NCBI GenBank assembly: GCA_036339375.1
Contig: JAYZBC010000083.1
Span: 1 to 60,747, forward strand
DNA: 60,747 nucleotides
DNA from: JAYZBC01 sp036339375
Lineage (GTDB): Bacteria; Pseudomonadota; Alphaproteobacteria; MPNO01; UBA2964
Reading direction: 5' to 3'
Below, in pieces: positions 35,754 to 43,989 of the stretch. The stretch's first letter is position 1. Every line of letters begins with the position of its first letter. The notes beneath the pieces were generated by a model. That model searched no databases. It worked only from the letters and a program-made list of their open reading frames with translations, and was not told the origin of the DNA. Made by a program: the position numbers and the translations under genes.

Positions 35754-36503
35754 GTGACGAAAAGGCAACGACTGGATCAATTATTGGTTGACCGTGGGTT
35801 GGCTCAAAATCGAACACGTGCGCATGCGTTGATTTTGGCGGGATCCGTTTTTTCAGGGGAAAACCGTCTTGAAAAAGCAGGGCACCAAGTAGATCCAGAC
35901 ATGCCGGTCAAAATTCAGGAAAAATCACATCCTTGGGCATCTCGAGGAGGGGTCAAGCTTAAACATGCTTTAGATTATTTTTCAATCAAAGTCGATGGAC
36001 TAGTTTGTTTAGACATTGGATCTTCCACCGGCGGTTTTACTGACGTTTTGCTTCAGTCTGGTGCAGCAAAGGTATATGCCATTGATGTTGGTCGAGGCCA
36101 ACTTGATTGGAGATTAAGAAAGAATCCTAGGGTTGTAGTTATGGAGGGTGTAAACGCACGATATTTGGGAGCTGACCAAATAAAAGATGAGCCATCCCTA
36201 GTGGTCTGCGACACCAGTTTTATAGGGCTAAAGACGGTTTTACCGGCGGCATTAAAATTAACAAGTCGCGAAAGTACTTTGATTGCTCTAATTAAACCCC
36301 AATTTGAGGTGGGGAAGAGCAGAGTTGGAAAAAATGGGGTAGTAAGGGATCCAAACTTGCATCAGGAAGTATGTAAGAATATCGAGAATTGGTTAAATTC
36401 GAAAATGGGTTGGTCACCAATTGGTATAACTGAAAGTCCAATTAAAGGGCCTAAGGGAAACAGAGAATTTTTAATTGCAGCTTTAAACCAAGTTTGTGCA
36501 TAA
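35754..36503 (+). CDS. tlyA: TlyA-family rRNA 2'-O-methyltransferase
   Basis: The 249-residue protein has an N-terminal S4 RNA-binding domain (RLDQLLVDRGLAQNRTRAHALI) and a C-terminal FtsJ/RrmJ-type methyltransferase domain with the SAM motif DIGSSTGGFTDVLL. TlyA enzymes 2'-O-methylate cytidines of 16S and/or 23S rRNA. The GTG start is 25 bases after dxs, so it is the last gene of the isoprenoid operon. Confidence 0.9.
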   Translation: MTKRQRLDQLLVDRGLAQNRTRAHALILAGSVFSGENRLEKAGHQVDPDMPVKIQEKSHPWASRGGVKLKHALDYFSIKVDGLVCLDIGSSTGGFTDVLLQSGAAKVYAIDVGRGQLDWRLRKNPRVVVMEGVNARYLGADQIKDEPSLVVCDTSFIGLKTVLPAALKLTSRESTLIALIKPQFEVGKSRVGKNGVVRDPNLHQEVCKNIENWLNSKMGWSPIGITESPIKGPKGNREFLIAALNQVCA

Positions 36504-36506
36504 AAA

Positions 36507-37580
36507 TTAGCCACATTGACCCTGATGGCGGATCATATGGTCGGCCAACACACAAGCAACCATTGCTTCTCCGATAGGCACAGCTCTTATTCCAACACAC
36601 GGGTCATGCCGCCCTTTGGTCACGATCATAGTATTACGGCCTGATTTATCTATGGTTCGTCTAGGTAACAAGATAGAACTTGTAGGTTTGACAACAAACC
36701 TCAAGATTATTTCTTGGCCAGTAGAGATGCCACCAAGAACTCCTCCAGCGTTATTAGATAAAAACTCAATTTTACTATTTTTAATGCGAATTTCGTCGGC
36801 ATTTTCTTCGCCAGAAAGTTGGGCTGCTTTGAATCCAGCGCCGATTTCAACACCTTTAACGGCATTGATTCCCATAATTGCGGCAGCTAAATCAACATCA
36901 AGCTTTCCATAAATTGGCGCGCCCATTCCTTCTGGTACGCCAGAGGCAACGATTTCAATTATCGCACCAATTGATGAGCCCGCTTTACGAATTTTGTCAA
37001 GGTAACCCTCCCAACGATCAGCTGCCAATTTATCGGGACACCAAAAAGAGTTTTTCTCACGTTGGTTCCATTTCCAGTTCTTTCGGGAAATTTTATCGTC
37101 ACCCATTTGTACAATGGATCCACGAATTTTTATTTTGCGCCCTAAAATTTTTCTTGCAATAGCTCCTGCGGCTACTCGCATGGCCGTTTCGCGTGCGCTG
37201 GAACGACCCCCGCCACGGTAATCTCGAATCCCGTATTTTTTCCAATACGTATAATCAGCGTGTCCTGGGCGAAACTTGTCCTTGATCGCAGTATAATCTT
37301 TTTCTCTAGCGTCTTCGTTGTGAATAACGAGGCTGATAGGTGTCCCAGTGGTTTTGCCATTAAAAACGCCAGAAAGGATTGAAATTTGATCAGGCTCCCG
37401 TCTTTGGGTTACAAAACGAGAGGTTCCAGGTTTTCTTTTGTCCAACCAAATTTGTAAATCTGGTTCCGAAAGTTTAAGGCCGGGTGGTGTACCATCAACA
37501 ACACAACCTATAGCCGGACCATGGCTTTCACCCCATGTAGTTACCCGAAACATGACGCCAAAACTGTTATCAGACATCAT
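36507..37580 (-). CDS. aroC: Chorismate synthase
   Basis: The 357-residue protein has the chorismate synthase signatures FRVTTWGESHGPAIGCVVDG near the start, IRDYRGGGRSSARETAMRVAAG in the middle, and TKGRHDPCVGIRAVPIGEA near the end. It makes chorismate from EPSP using reduced FMN without net redox change. It converges with tlyA, leaving only three bases between the genes. Confidence 0.96.
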   Translation of the reverse strand: MMSDNSFGVMFRVTTWGESHGPAIGCVVDGTPPGLKLSEPDLQIWLDKRKPGTSRFVTQRREPDQISILSGVFNGKTTGTPISLVIHNEDAREKDYTAIKDKFRPGHADYTYWKKYGIRDYRGGGRSSARETAMRVAAGAIARKILGRKIKIRGSIVQMGDDKISRKNWKWNQREKNSFWCPDKLAADRWEGYLDKIRKAGSSIGAIIEIVASGVPEGMGAPIYGKLDVDLAAAIMGINAVKGVEIGAGFKAAQLSGEENADEIRIKNSKIEFLSNNAGGVLGGISTGQEIILRFVVKPTSSILLPRRTIDKSGRNTMIVTKGRHDPCVGIRAVPIGEAMVACVLADHMIRHQGQCG

Positions 37581-37609
37581 TAAAGTCCCGTAATTTACAA
37601 ATTGTATTT

Positions 37610-38431
37610 TTACCTCTCATTTAACACACTAATATCCGGGGCATCGACTGCCTTCATGCCAATGACATTGTACCCACAATCCACATGATGAATTTCACCC
37701 GTCACGCCACTTGAAAGATCTGAAAGCAGGTATAAACCTGCCGACCCTACATCATCAATTGTTACGTTTCTTTTTAAGGGTGCATTAATTTCATTCCATT
37801 TAAGAATGTAACGAAAATCTCCAATTCCTGATGCGGCTAGTGTACGAATAGGTCCAGCAGAAATTGCGTTGACTCTAATTCCGTCTGCTCCTAAATCAAC
37901 TGCGAGGTAACGGACACTACACTCAAGGGCCGCTTTTGCGACGCCCATTACGTTGTAGTGAGGGACAACCCGTTCAGAGCCTGCATAGGTTAATGTAACT
38001 ATACTCCCTCCGTTTCTCATTAAAGGCTGAGAAGCACGGCAAACGGAGGTAAAAGAATAGCAAGATATGGCCATGGTTCGAGAAAAATTCTCAGCTGACG
38101 TTTCGATATATTTGCCAGTTAGCTCATTTTTATCAGAAAATGCTATGCCGTGTATTACAAAATCCAATGAACCCCAGGCTTTACCCAGTTCAAAGAAAAC
38201 ATTTTCTATTTCCAGGTCATTGGATACATCACACTTAAAAATAAGCTTGCTGTTGACCTCTTCGGCTAAAGGGCGAACGCGTTTTTCAAGTACTTCATTT
38301 TGAAAAGTGAAAGCGACTTCAGCACCCTGGCTGGTTATGGCTTTACTAATACCCCAAGCTAAAGAGCGGTCATTGGCAACGCCCATCACGAGACCTTTTT
38401 TGCCTTTGAGTAAATGCGCAGAATCGCCCAT
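37610..38431 (-). CDS. fabI: Enoyl-[acyl-carrier-protein] reductase (NADH)
   Basis: The 273-residue short-chain dehydrogenase has the FabI start with GLVMGVANDRSLAWGI, the catalytic tyrosine and lysine in YNVMGVAKAALECSVRYLA (Tyr-x6-Lys), and the loop RTLAASGIGDF typical of triclosan-type FabI. It reduces the trans-2-enoyl-ACP in the last step of each fatty-acid elongation cycle. It is next to aroC on the same strand, with a 29-base gap. Confidence 0.94.
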   Translation of the reverse strand: MGDSAHLLKGKKGLVMGVANDRSLAWGISKAITSQGAEVAFTFQNEVLEKRVRPLAEEVNSKLIFKCDVSNDLEIENVFFELGKAWGSLDFVIHGIAFSDKNELTGKYIETSAENFSRTMAISCYSFTSVCRASQPLMRNGGSIVTLTYAGSERVVPHYNVMGVAKAALECSVRYLAVDLGADGIRVNAISAGPIRTLAASGIGDFRYILKWNEINAPLKRNVTIDDVGSAGLYLLSDLSSGVTGEIHHVDCGYNVIGMKAVDAPDISVLNER

Positions 38432-38561
38432 AAATTAAATAACCTTTAAAATTTGATTACTTTGACGATTCTACACTAAAGCGTCCTTCCGCCAAAGAAG
38501 ACTCTAATTTTTAATAAATCTAATTCCACCGAAACGAGATTTTGATTGTCGAAAATTAAAA

Positions 38562-39044
38562 TTACTTAACTATGCGCCAATCTCCACTCGCATCACGACA
38601 GGCTCGGCCATAAGCCTTCTCAGTCCGGCCTCCAACCGTTATAGTTTGAAAATACTCTCTACAGGGTTGTCCCGCCGAAGAATTGACGGTTTTTATAGGT
38701 TTAATGGTACCGGAATTTCCCGAGTCAGGATTAGACCAGCTAGAAAGTTTCCCGGTGGGATTGCTTTCTAAAGCCTTGTTAGTAGTGCGTTTTGCATATG
38801 CGATGTCGGCTTTATCTAAAGATTTTCCGATCTCGCTTCCAAGATGAATTCCTATAGCGGTTCCAATTGCTGTAGTCGCAAGTTTGCCTTTGCCGCTTCC
38901 TGCCTTAGAGCCCAGTATACCGCCAATTAAGCCACCAATTAGGGCTCCTCCAGTTTGTTTTTCTCCATATTTCTGGCCTCCACAACCTATTAAGGTAAGA
39001 GCAAAAATAAAAATTATTGAAAGCGAAGAAAACTGTTTTAGCAT
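38562..39044 (-). CDS. Glycine-zipper 2TM surface lipoprotein (17 kDa antigen-like)
   Basis: The 160-residue protein has a lipoprotein signal ending in LTLIGC, so Cys21 is probably lipidated. A Gly/Ala-rich glycine-zipper segment (GGALIGGLIGGILGSKAGSG and TTAIGTAIGIHLGSEIG) follows, and the C-terminal half contains EYFQTITVGGRTEKAYGRACR. This is the RT0821/17 kDa antigen family, an outer-membrane lipoprotein of unclear function. It stands alone, with AT-rich flanks of 130 and 185 bases. Confidence 0.85.
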   Translation of the reverse strand: MLKQFSSLSIIFIFALTLIGCGGQKYGEKQTGGALIGGLIGGILGSKAGSGKGKLATTAIGTAIGIHLGSEIGKSLDKADIAYAKRTTNKALESNPTGKLSSWSNPDSGNSGTIKPIKTVNSSAGQPCREYFQTITVGGRTEKAYGRACRDASGDWRIVK

Positions 39045-39241
39045 ATCTTTACCTCTGATTGGAGTTTAAGGAATTAACATACCTTCTTTAGGGGCTTCAA
39101 TCATTGAAATAACCGTATTATGTTATCTTTTTCATTTCTTGCTGCTTGATGAGAAAAATTTCAACAAAGGGTTATCATTCGCTGAATTTGAACTAACGAG
39201 GTTTTGTTTTCAAGACTGAATTTTAGATTTTGAGAAATTTA

Positions 39242-39832
39242 ATGAAAAAAGACCATATCTCCGATCCACTGGAACGATTTGAAAAATTGTTTTCAGAAGC
39301 GAAAAAAAAAGAACCCGGACTTGCGGAAGCCATGACCTTATCCACTGCAAATAAGGATGGAGTCCCATCCGCACGCATGGTTTTATTAAAAAAGGCAGAT
39401 GATAAAGGATTTGTTTTTTATACAAATTTAGAAAGTCAGAAAGCTAAAGAAATAATCTCAAACCCAATTGCTTCTTTGGTTTTTCATTGGAAATCTCTTA
39501 AAAGACAAGTTTGTATTCTTGGTGATGTCGAGAAAGTAAGTGACGAAGAAGCTGACCAATACTTTTCAACCCGTAAGAGAGCGGCCCAGATTGGCTCATG
39601 GGCTTCTTTGCAATCACAAAAGATGGAAAATAGGTCAGATCTCGAAAACGGAGTTACAAAATTCACCGCAGACTTTGAAGGTTCTAAAATTATTCGGCCA
39701 ACGTTTTGGTCAGGGTTTCGTGTTATACCCAAAAAGATGGAATTTTGGGAGGAGAGACCCTTTCGTCTTCACCAGCGTGATGTGTATAAACGTACAAGTA
39801 AAGGTTGGGACTTTTTCTATTTATTTCCCTAA
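39242..39832 (+). CDS. pdxH: Pyridoxamine 5'-phosphate oxidase
   Basis: The protein of 196 residues from this start matches PdxH: SARMVLLKKADDKGFVFYTN, the FMN-binding RQVCILGDVEKVS, and the C-terminal WSGFRVIPKKMEFWEERPFRLHQRD with YLFP at the end. It oxidises pyridoxine or pyridoxamine phosphate to PLP with FMN. An in-frame TTG four codons upstream is a possible alternative start; the ATG with nearby GAGA is preferred. Confidence 0.93.
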   Translation: MKKDHISDPLERFEKLFSEAKKKEPGLAEAMTLSTANKDGVPSARMVLLKKADDKGFVFYTNLESQKAKEIISNPIASLVFHWKSLKRQVCILGDVEKVSDEEADQYFSTRKRAAQIGSWASLQSQKMENRSDLENGVTKFTADFEGSKIIRPTFWSGFRVIPKKMEFWEERPFRLHQRDVYKRTSKGWDFFYLFP

Positions 39833-39938
39833 GTTTTTCTATTATTTTTCTAACCGGTTGGTAAAACAAAGAGGCTAATAAGACAGAACGTAAAATATCA
39901 TTTGACCGTGAGTGATAAATCAATCTCGGGGGTACCTC

Positions 39939-40802
39939 ATGATAAAAACTATTCTTGTTTGTATAAGTGGTGGCGAAACAGATGAAAAAACGCTTGAATT
40001 AGCAGGAAGGATTGCCAAACAACAAAATTCTCATTTAGAGGTTTTACATGTAAGGGCAGATTCGCGTGGGCTCGTACAATATACGGGTGAGGGAATGGAC
40101 GGGTCGATGATCGAAGAAATTCTCGAGGTCAGTGAAGCAGAGAGTCGCGCGCGAGCAAAAGAAACTAGATCGAAGTATGAAAAATTTTGTCGGTCGAGTG
40201 GCATTGCAATAGCTGAAAAGCCTACGGATCGAAACGAACCAACAATTTGTTGGCTTGAGAAGGACGGACGGGAGGATGAAATTGTTGCTATTCATGGTCG
40301 GTTATTTGATTTTTTAATAATTGGTCGTCCATTAAAACAAAGGGCATTGCCATCACCTATAACTCTTGAAGCTGCACTACTAGATACAGGACGCCCAACT
40401 TTATTAGCCTCCCCACAACTTCCATATGAAACCGGAAAACACGTTGCTATAGCTTGGGAAAGTAGTCCAGAAACAGCACATGCCATTGCTGCTGCAATGC
40501 CAATTTTGATGAATTCGGAGCGGGTCACACTGCTGGCTGCAGATCCTATGGAAGCACCTTCTATACCACCCGAAGAGGGGGTACAAAGGTTAGCTTGGTC
40601 TCAAATAGATGCTCAAATTTTGCGTTTTGATGCTAAAGAACAGGAAATTGGGGCCGCCTATTTATTTCACGCAACTGAAGTTAAAGCAGATCTTCTCGTA
40701 AAGGGTGCGTACGCAAGATCCCGCATCCGGCAAATGATATTAGGGGGGCGTACACGCCACATCATTACAAATACTGAAATTCCTGTTCTCCTTTGTAAAT
40801 AA
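39939..40802 (+). CDS. Tandem universal stress protein
   Basis: The protein of about 287 residues consists of two UspA-like domains. The first begins IKTILVCISGGETDEKTLELA and the second begins KHVAIAWESSPETAHAIAAAM; the second ends with LVKGAYARSRIRQMILGGRTRHI. The ATP-loop GxxGxSR-type sequence is only partly kept (GGRTRH), so nucleotide binding is uncertain. I chose the ATG six bases after GGGGGT; an ATG nine codons upstream has no such site. It converges on the HAAO gene and ends at a strong hairpin. Confidence 0.87.
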   Translation: MIKTILVCISGGETDEKTLELAGRIAKQQNSHLEVLHVRADSRGLVQYTGEGMDGSMIEEILEVSEAESRARAKETRSKYEKFCRSSGIAIAEKPTDRNEPTICWLEKDGREDEIVAIHGRLFDFLIIGRPLKQRALPSPITLEAALLDTGRPTLLASPQLPYETGKHVAIAWESSPETAHAIAAAMPILMNSERVTLLAADPMEAPSIPPEEGVQRLAWSQIDAQILRFDAKEQEIGAAYLFHATEVKADLLVKGAYARSRIRQMILGGRTRHIITNTEIPVLLCK

Positions 40803-40823
40803 AACTTTTAATTGAAAAATTTG

Positions 40824-40845
40824 GCGTTATTGTATGCAATAACGC
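40824..40845. terminator. Bidirectional hairpin terminator
   Basis: GCGTTATTG and CAATAACGC form a perfect nine-base stem around a TATG loop between convergent genes. On the minus side it is followed by CAAATTTTTC, so it should end the fumarase-dioxygenase transcript; on the plus side it ends the stress-protein transcript with a weaker T-run. Confidence 0.7.
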
Positions 40846-41381
40846 TAATTCTTTTCTGAAAAAGCTATATCTTTAGGATTGCCCACCCCACAGGTAGGAC
40901 AATGTTCATTTGCAATCTCAGAATAATATTTCCTGAATAAGGAATTTCTATCCTTTGTAAAGTTGCTTAAATGGAGTTCAGCTCTATGAACAGAGGTAAA
41001 GCAATTTTCACAAATCCATTCAAATTGGTCCATTACACCCTTGGGTCTTGTACGTTCAATAACAAGGCCTAAACTCTCTGGTTCTGGCCTTTGGGGAGAA
41101 TGGGGAAGGTAGGCAGGTAAAAGAAAAACGCTACCCTCAGAAACTTTAATCTCCTTTATGGTTTTATTTTCTAAGACTTTTAAAGTCATATTACCCTTAA
41201 ATTGATAAAAAAATTCTTCATATGGATTAACATGAAAATCAGTTCGCAGGATTGGTCCCGCGAGTATCATGATTATGAAGTCAGTATTTTTCCATACTGG
41301 TTTATTGAGCATGGGTGGCTTAAGTAGCTCTCGGTTTTCATCTATCCAATTCATTAAATTAAAAGAAGAAAGTTTTTCCAT
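40845..41381 (-). CDS. nbaC: 3-hydroxyanthranilate 3,4-dioxygenase
   Basis: The 178-residue cupin carries the catalytic iron set Arg46, His50, Glu56 and His94 in GPILRTDFHVNPYEEFFYQ and LPHSPQR. It also carries a second, rubredoxin-like iron site with Cys124, Cys127 (CENC), Cys161 and Cys164 (CPTC). This is the bacterial two-iron form of HAAO, which opens the ring of 3-hydroxyanthranilate in tryptophan/2-nitrobenzoate catabolism and in quinolinate formation. It begins one base after the fumarase stop, so the two genes are cotranscribed. No other kynurenine-pathway gene is in the window. Confidence 0.9.
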   Translation of the reverse strand: MEKLSSFNLMNWIDENRELLKPPMLNKPVWKNTDFIIMILAGPILRTDFHVNPYEEFFYQFKGNMTLKVLENKTIKEIKVSEGSVFLLPAYLPHSPQRPEPESLGLVIERTRPKGVMDQFEWICENCFTSVHRAELHLSNFTKDRNSLFRKYYSEIANEHCPTCGVGNPKDIAFSEKN

Positions 41382-41382
41382 T

Positions 41383-43008
41383 TCAATTTGCCGGTCGCAT
41401 CACTTCCGAAAAAAAATCGTTGCCCTTATCGTCAACAACAATAAACGCCGGAAAATTTTCTACTTCTATTTGCCATATAGCTTCCATCCCAAGTTCTCTA
41501 TATTCAATGCATTTAACATTTCGGATGCACTTTTGTGCGAGGCTTGCTGCAGGGCCGCCAATTGAGCCTAAATAAAACCCGCCATATTGTTTGCATGCTT
41601 TGGTAACCTGGTTAGATCTGTTCCCTTTAGCAAGCATAATGAAGCTACCGCCCTTGGATTGAAAATTTTCAACATAAGAATCCATTCTCCCGGCAGTAGT
41701 AGGTCCAAAGGAACCAGAAATATGGCCAGTTGGGGTTTTTGCGGGCCCCGCATAGTAGACAGGGTATTTGCGCATATAATCGGGCATTGGTTCTCCAGCT
41801 TTTAGGCGCTCTGAAATTTTGAAGTGGGCAAGATCTCTTGCAACAATCATGGGACCCGTCAAAGCGAGCCGTGTTTTTACAGGATATAAAGATAGTTTTT
41901 GTCGAATTGTATCCATTGGCTGATTCAGGTCTATGGAAACCACTTCTTGGCCTAAATGAGCTTCGTCAATATCAGGCATATATTTGGCAGGGTTTTTTTC
42001 TAGCTGCTCCAAAAAAAGACCATCTTGAGTAATTTTACCTATGGCTTGACGGTCTGCAGAACAGGAAACGCCTATCCCAATTGGAAGAGAAGCACCGTGT
42101 CGGGGTAAACGAATTACACGTGTATCGTGACAAAAATACTTTCCTCCAAATTGAGCCCCAATTCCCATTTCGCGAGTTAAGTTTAAAATATGTGTCTCCA
42201 TGTCCAAATCTCTAAAAGCCTGTCCGTGGCTGTTACCTTGAGTTGGAAGTCCATCTAAGTATTTTGTTGTTGCTAATTTGGTAGTTTTAAGAGTGAACTC
42301 TGCTGATGTTCCTCCAATCACAATTGCAAGGTGATAAGGTGGGCATGCTGCAGTTCCCAATAGCCTAATTTGATCCTCAAGGAATGGTATAAGTTTTTCG
42401 GGATTTAACATCGAAGGTGTTTGTTGGAACAATAAAGATTTATTCGCCGATCCCCCACCTTTGGCGATGAACAAAAATTTAAATTCATTTCCTGAAGTCG
42501 CATAGATTTCAATCTGTGCGGGCAAATTATTTTTTGTATTTTCTTCTTCGTACATTGATAGGGGTGCAAGTTGTGAGTATCGGAGATTGTTTTCCAAAAA
42601 TGTTTTTGCAATGCCTTTAGAAAGGGCTGCTTCATCATCGCCTTCTGTCAAGACATGTTGACCTTTTTTGGCCATAATTATTGCAGTGCCTGTATCCTGA
42701 CACATTGGTAAAATGCCGCCGGCCGCAATATTAGCATTTTTGAGCAATTCCCACGCAACAAAATGGTCATTTTGGGATGCTCCTTTGTCTCCGAGGATTG
42801 TTACGAGTTGTTTTAAATGGTCCTCACGCAAAAAGTGGGCGGTATCGTAGTAGGCCTCTGACGCAAGTTTTGTGAGACCTTCCGCTTCCACACATAAAAA
42901 TTCATTACCCTTGAACTTGGTGATTTCAACGTGATCAGAATCAACTAAACGATATTTTATCTCTTCCTCACCCAAATTAAAAAGTTCATTGAAGATGAAT
43001 TTCGTCAT
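41383..43008 (-). CDS. fumA: Class I iron-sulfur fumarate hydratase
   Basis: The 541-residue protein has both the alpha and beta domains of class I fumarases. The [4Fe-4S] cysteines are in CQDTGTAI, GTAACPPYHLA and GVSCSADRQ. The C-terminal domain includes GPTTAGRMDSYV and MLAKGNRSNQVTKACK. It interconverts fumarate and malate in the TCA cycle. Tartrate dehydratases are related, but the fused single-chain length supports fumarase. It shares a transcript with the HAAO gene. Confidence 0.93.
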   Translation of the reverse strand: MTKFIFNELFNLGEEEIKYRLVDSDHVEITKFKGNEFLCVEAEGLTKLASEAYYDTAHFLREDHLKQLVTILGDKGASQNDHFVAWELLKNANIAAGGILPMCQDTGTAIIMAKKGQHVLTEGDDEAALSKGIAKTFLENNLRYSQLAPLSMYEEENTKNNLPAQIEIYATSGNEFKFLFIAKGGGSANKSLLFQQTPSMLNPEKLIPFLEDQIRLLGTAACPPYHLAIVIGGTSAEFTLKTTKLATTKYLDGLPTQGNSHGQAFRDLDMETHILNLTREMGIGAQFGGKYFCHDTRVIRLPRHGASLPIGIGVSCSADRQAIGKITQDGLFLEQLEKNPAKYMPDIDEAHLGQEVVSIDLNQPMDTIRQKLSLYPVKTRLALTGPMIVARDLAHFKISERLKAGEPMPDYMRKYPVYYAGPAKTPTGHISGSFGPTTAGRMDSYVENFQSKGGSFIMLAKGNRSNQVTKACKQYGGFYLGSIGGPAASLAQKCIRNVKCIEYRELGMEAIWQIEVENFPAFIVVDDKGNDFFSEVMRPAN

Positions 43009-43068
43009 CGAAACGACCCTTCGTTTAATTCAATAATTTTTATGTTGGAAACATTATAACAGAAATTT

Positions 43069-43569
43069 TCAAGTCTTTTTTTTTCGAAAGCTATCCAGGG
43101 CGACTATTTGTGCATTGTTAGTGGCAGCCTTTTTATATCTTTCTTCTGGATTTTTTGGGGTCTTTTCCTGAAAATTTTTTTCTCTAATATCTGGTTTGTT
43201 TGATTGATCATGAGTTTTATCACCAAGTTGAAGAACGAAATTTACTGAAGGATCAACAAAAGAAATTATGGAGGAAAAGGGGACAACTAATGTTTCACGG
43301 TTTCCCCCAAAACTCAGTGTTACGGAAAATTTCTCTCTGCTGACTTCAAGATTCCAAAATTGATGTTCAAGGACGATGGTCATGTCAGTGGGAAATTTGA
43401 TTACAAGGTGGTCCGCTATTTGGACCCCAGGTTTTTGTGTTTCAAAGGTTATGTAAAAATTGTGAACACCAGGAAGACCTTTTTCCACAACCATTTCTAG
43501 GGCTTCACGGACGATTCCCACCATAGCCCTTTTAACTAATTTTTGGTATTCAATTAAATCTTCAGTCAT
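43069..43569 (-). CDS. sspB: Alpha-type SspB, ClpXP adaptor protein
   Basis: From the chosen ATG (GATAGG site upstream) the protein has 166 residues. The N-terminal two thirds, MTEDLIEYQKLVKRAM and GLPGVHNFYITFETQKPGVQIADHLV, are the SspB fold of Alphaproteobacteria, which binds ssrA-tagged proteins. The C-terminal part, rich in charged and Lys residues and ending in FRKKKT, is a flexible tail. In the family the tail carries the ClpX-binding end, although here the last residues differ from the usual hydrophobic motif. Its gene is on the same strand as, and just downstream of, the tmRNA gene, which makes the functional link explicit. Confidence 0.85.
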   Translation of the reverse strand: MTEDLIEYQKLVKRAMVGIVREALEMVVEKGLPGVHNFYITFETQKPGVQIADHLVIKFPTDMTIVLEHQFWNLEVSREKFSVTLSFGGNRETLVVPFSSIISFVDPSVNFVLQLGDKTHDQSNKPDIREKNFQEKTPKNPEERYKKAATNNAQIVALDSFRKKKT

Positions 43570-43645
43570 TATACCTATCGTTTTACGGAATGTAGCACAC
43601 AAACCGCAAGAGATAATCAGAAAAGATTTTCAATATTTTTTAGGT

Positions 43646-43673
43646 GAGGGGCTTCTGTTGCCCGGCGCCCCTC
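43646..43673 (-). terminator. Terminal hairpin of the tmRNA coding piece
   Basis: GAGGGGC and GCCCCTC pair perfectly around a 14-base loop at the 3' end of the tmRNA coding piece. There is no T-run after it, so it may be a structural element of the RNA or a processing signal rather than a terminator. Confidence 0.5.
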
Positions 43674-43692
43674 GAGCCGCGCTTACCTAATG

Positions 43693-43725
43693 TTAGGCAG
43701 CGAGGGCCAAATCGTTATCATTGGC
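43693..43725 (-). other. tmRNA tag-peptide reading frame (ANDNDLALAA)
   Basis: The mRNA-like part of the tmRNA reads GCC AAT GAT AAC GAT, then codons for LALAA and TAA, giving ANDNDLALAA after the alanine carried by the tmRNA. It keeps the A-N-D-N start shared by alphaproteobacterial tags and ends in LAA, the ClpX-type degron. It is shorter than the tag known from Caulobacter. Confidence 0.93.
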
Positions 43726-43922
43726 ACTTGTAAATCGGCCCGATAACGGCGGTACCATGCCGAGCAAAAAACCTGTCTTTACACGCGCGTCGATCCTATT
43801 TCGCCCCCTTAAAGACCTGACAAACAGAAAATTAAATTGGTGGAGGCGCCGGGTACTGCCCCCGGGTCCGCATCGCTTATTTCACAAGCCGTTTATCGCC
43901 ATAGCTGAATTTCAGCACTTTT

Positions 43923-43951
43923 AATATAAAGTGATTCTGTTTTAAGTTAAA
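43923..43951 (-). promoter_or_regulatory. Predicted sigma-70-type promoter of the tmRNA gene
   Basis: On the minus strand TTTAAC and TATATT are spaced by 17 bases, and the expected start is about seven bases later, just before the GCTGAAATTCAGC hairpin of the acceptor piece. The thyA promoter must lie in the same stretch on the other strand. Confidence 0.5.
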
Positions 43952-43989
43952 GGTATTAGCGTTATCTCCGAAAAGCTAAAAATACTAGA

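Larger units (their letters stand above)
43646..43917 (-). ncRNA. ssrA: Circularly permuted two-piece tmRNA
   Basis: Read on the minus strand, an acceptor half comes first: a T-arm with stem CCGGG/CCCGG and loop GGCAGTA, then CGCCTCC, discriminator A and CCA. After about 29 AT-rich bases (the removed spacer) follows the other half, starting GGGGGCGAAATAGGATCGACG, which matches tmRNA 5' ends; GGGGGCG pairs with CGCCTCC over seven bases with one G-U. Next comes a resume codon and ten-codon tag, then a final GAGGGGC/GCCCCTC hairpin. The order acceptor-then-coding is the permuted form found in Alphaproteobacteria. The left and right ends are estimates. Confidence 0.93.

Noticed and set aside
43721..43924. 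Plus-strand open frame of 67 codons across the tmRNA region
   Set aside because: The stretch is explained by the tmRNA on the other strand, including its tag frame and tRNA-like ends.
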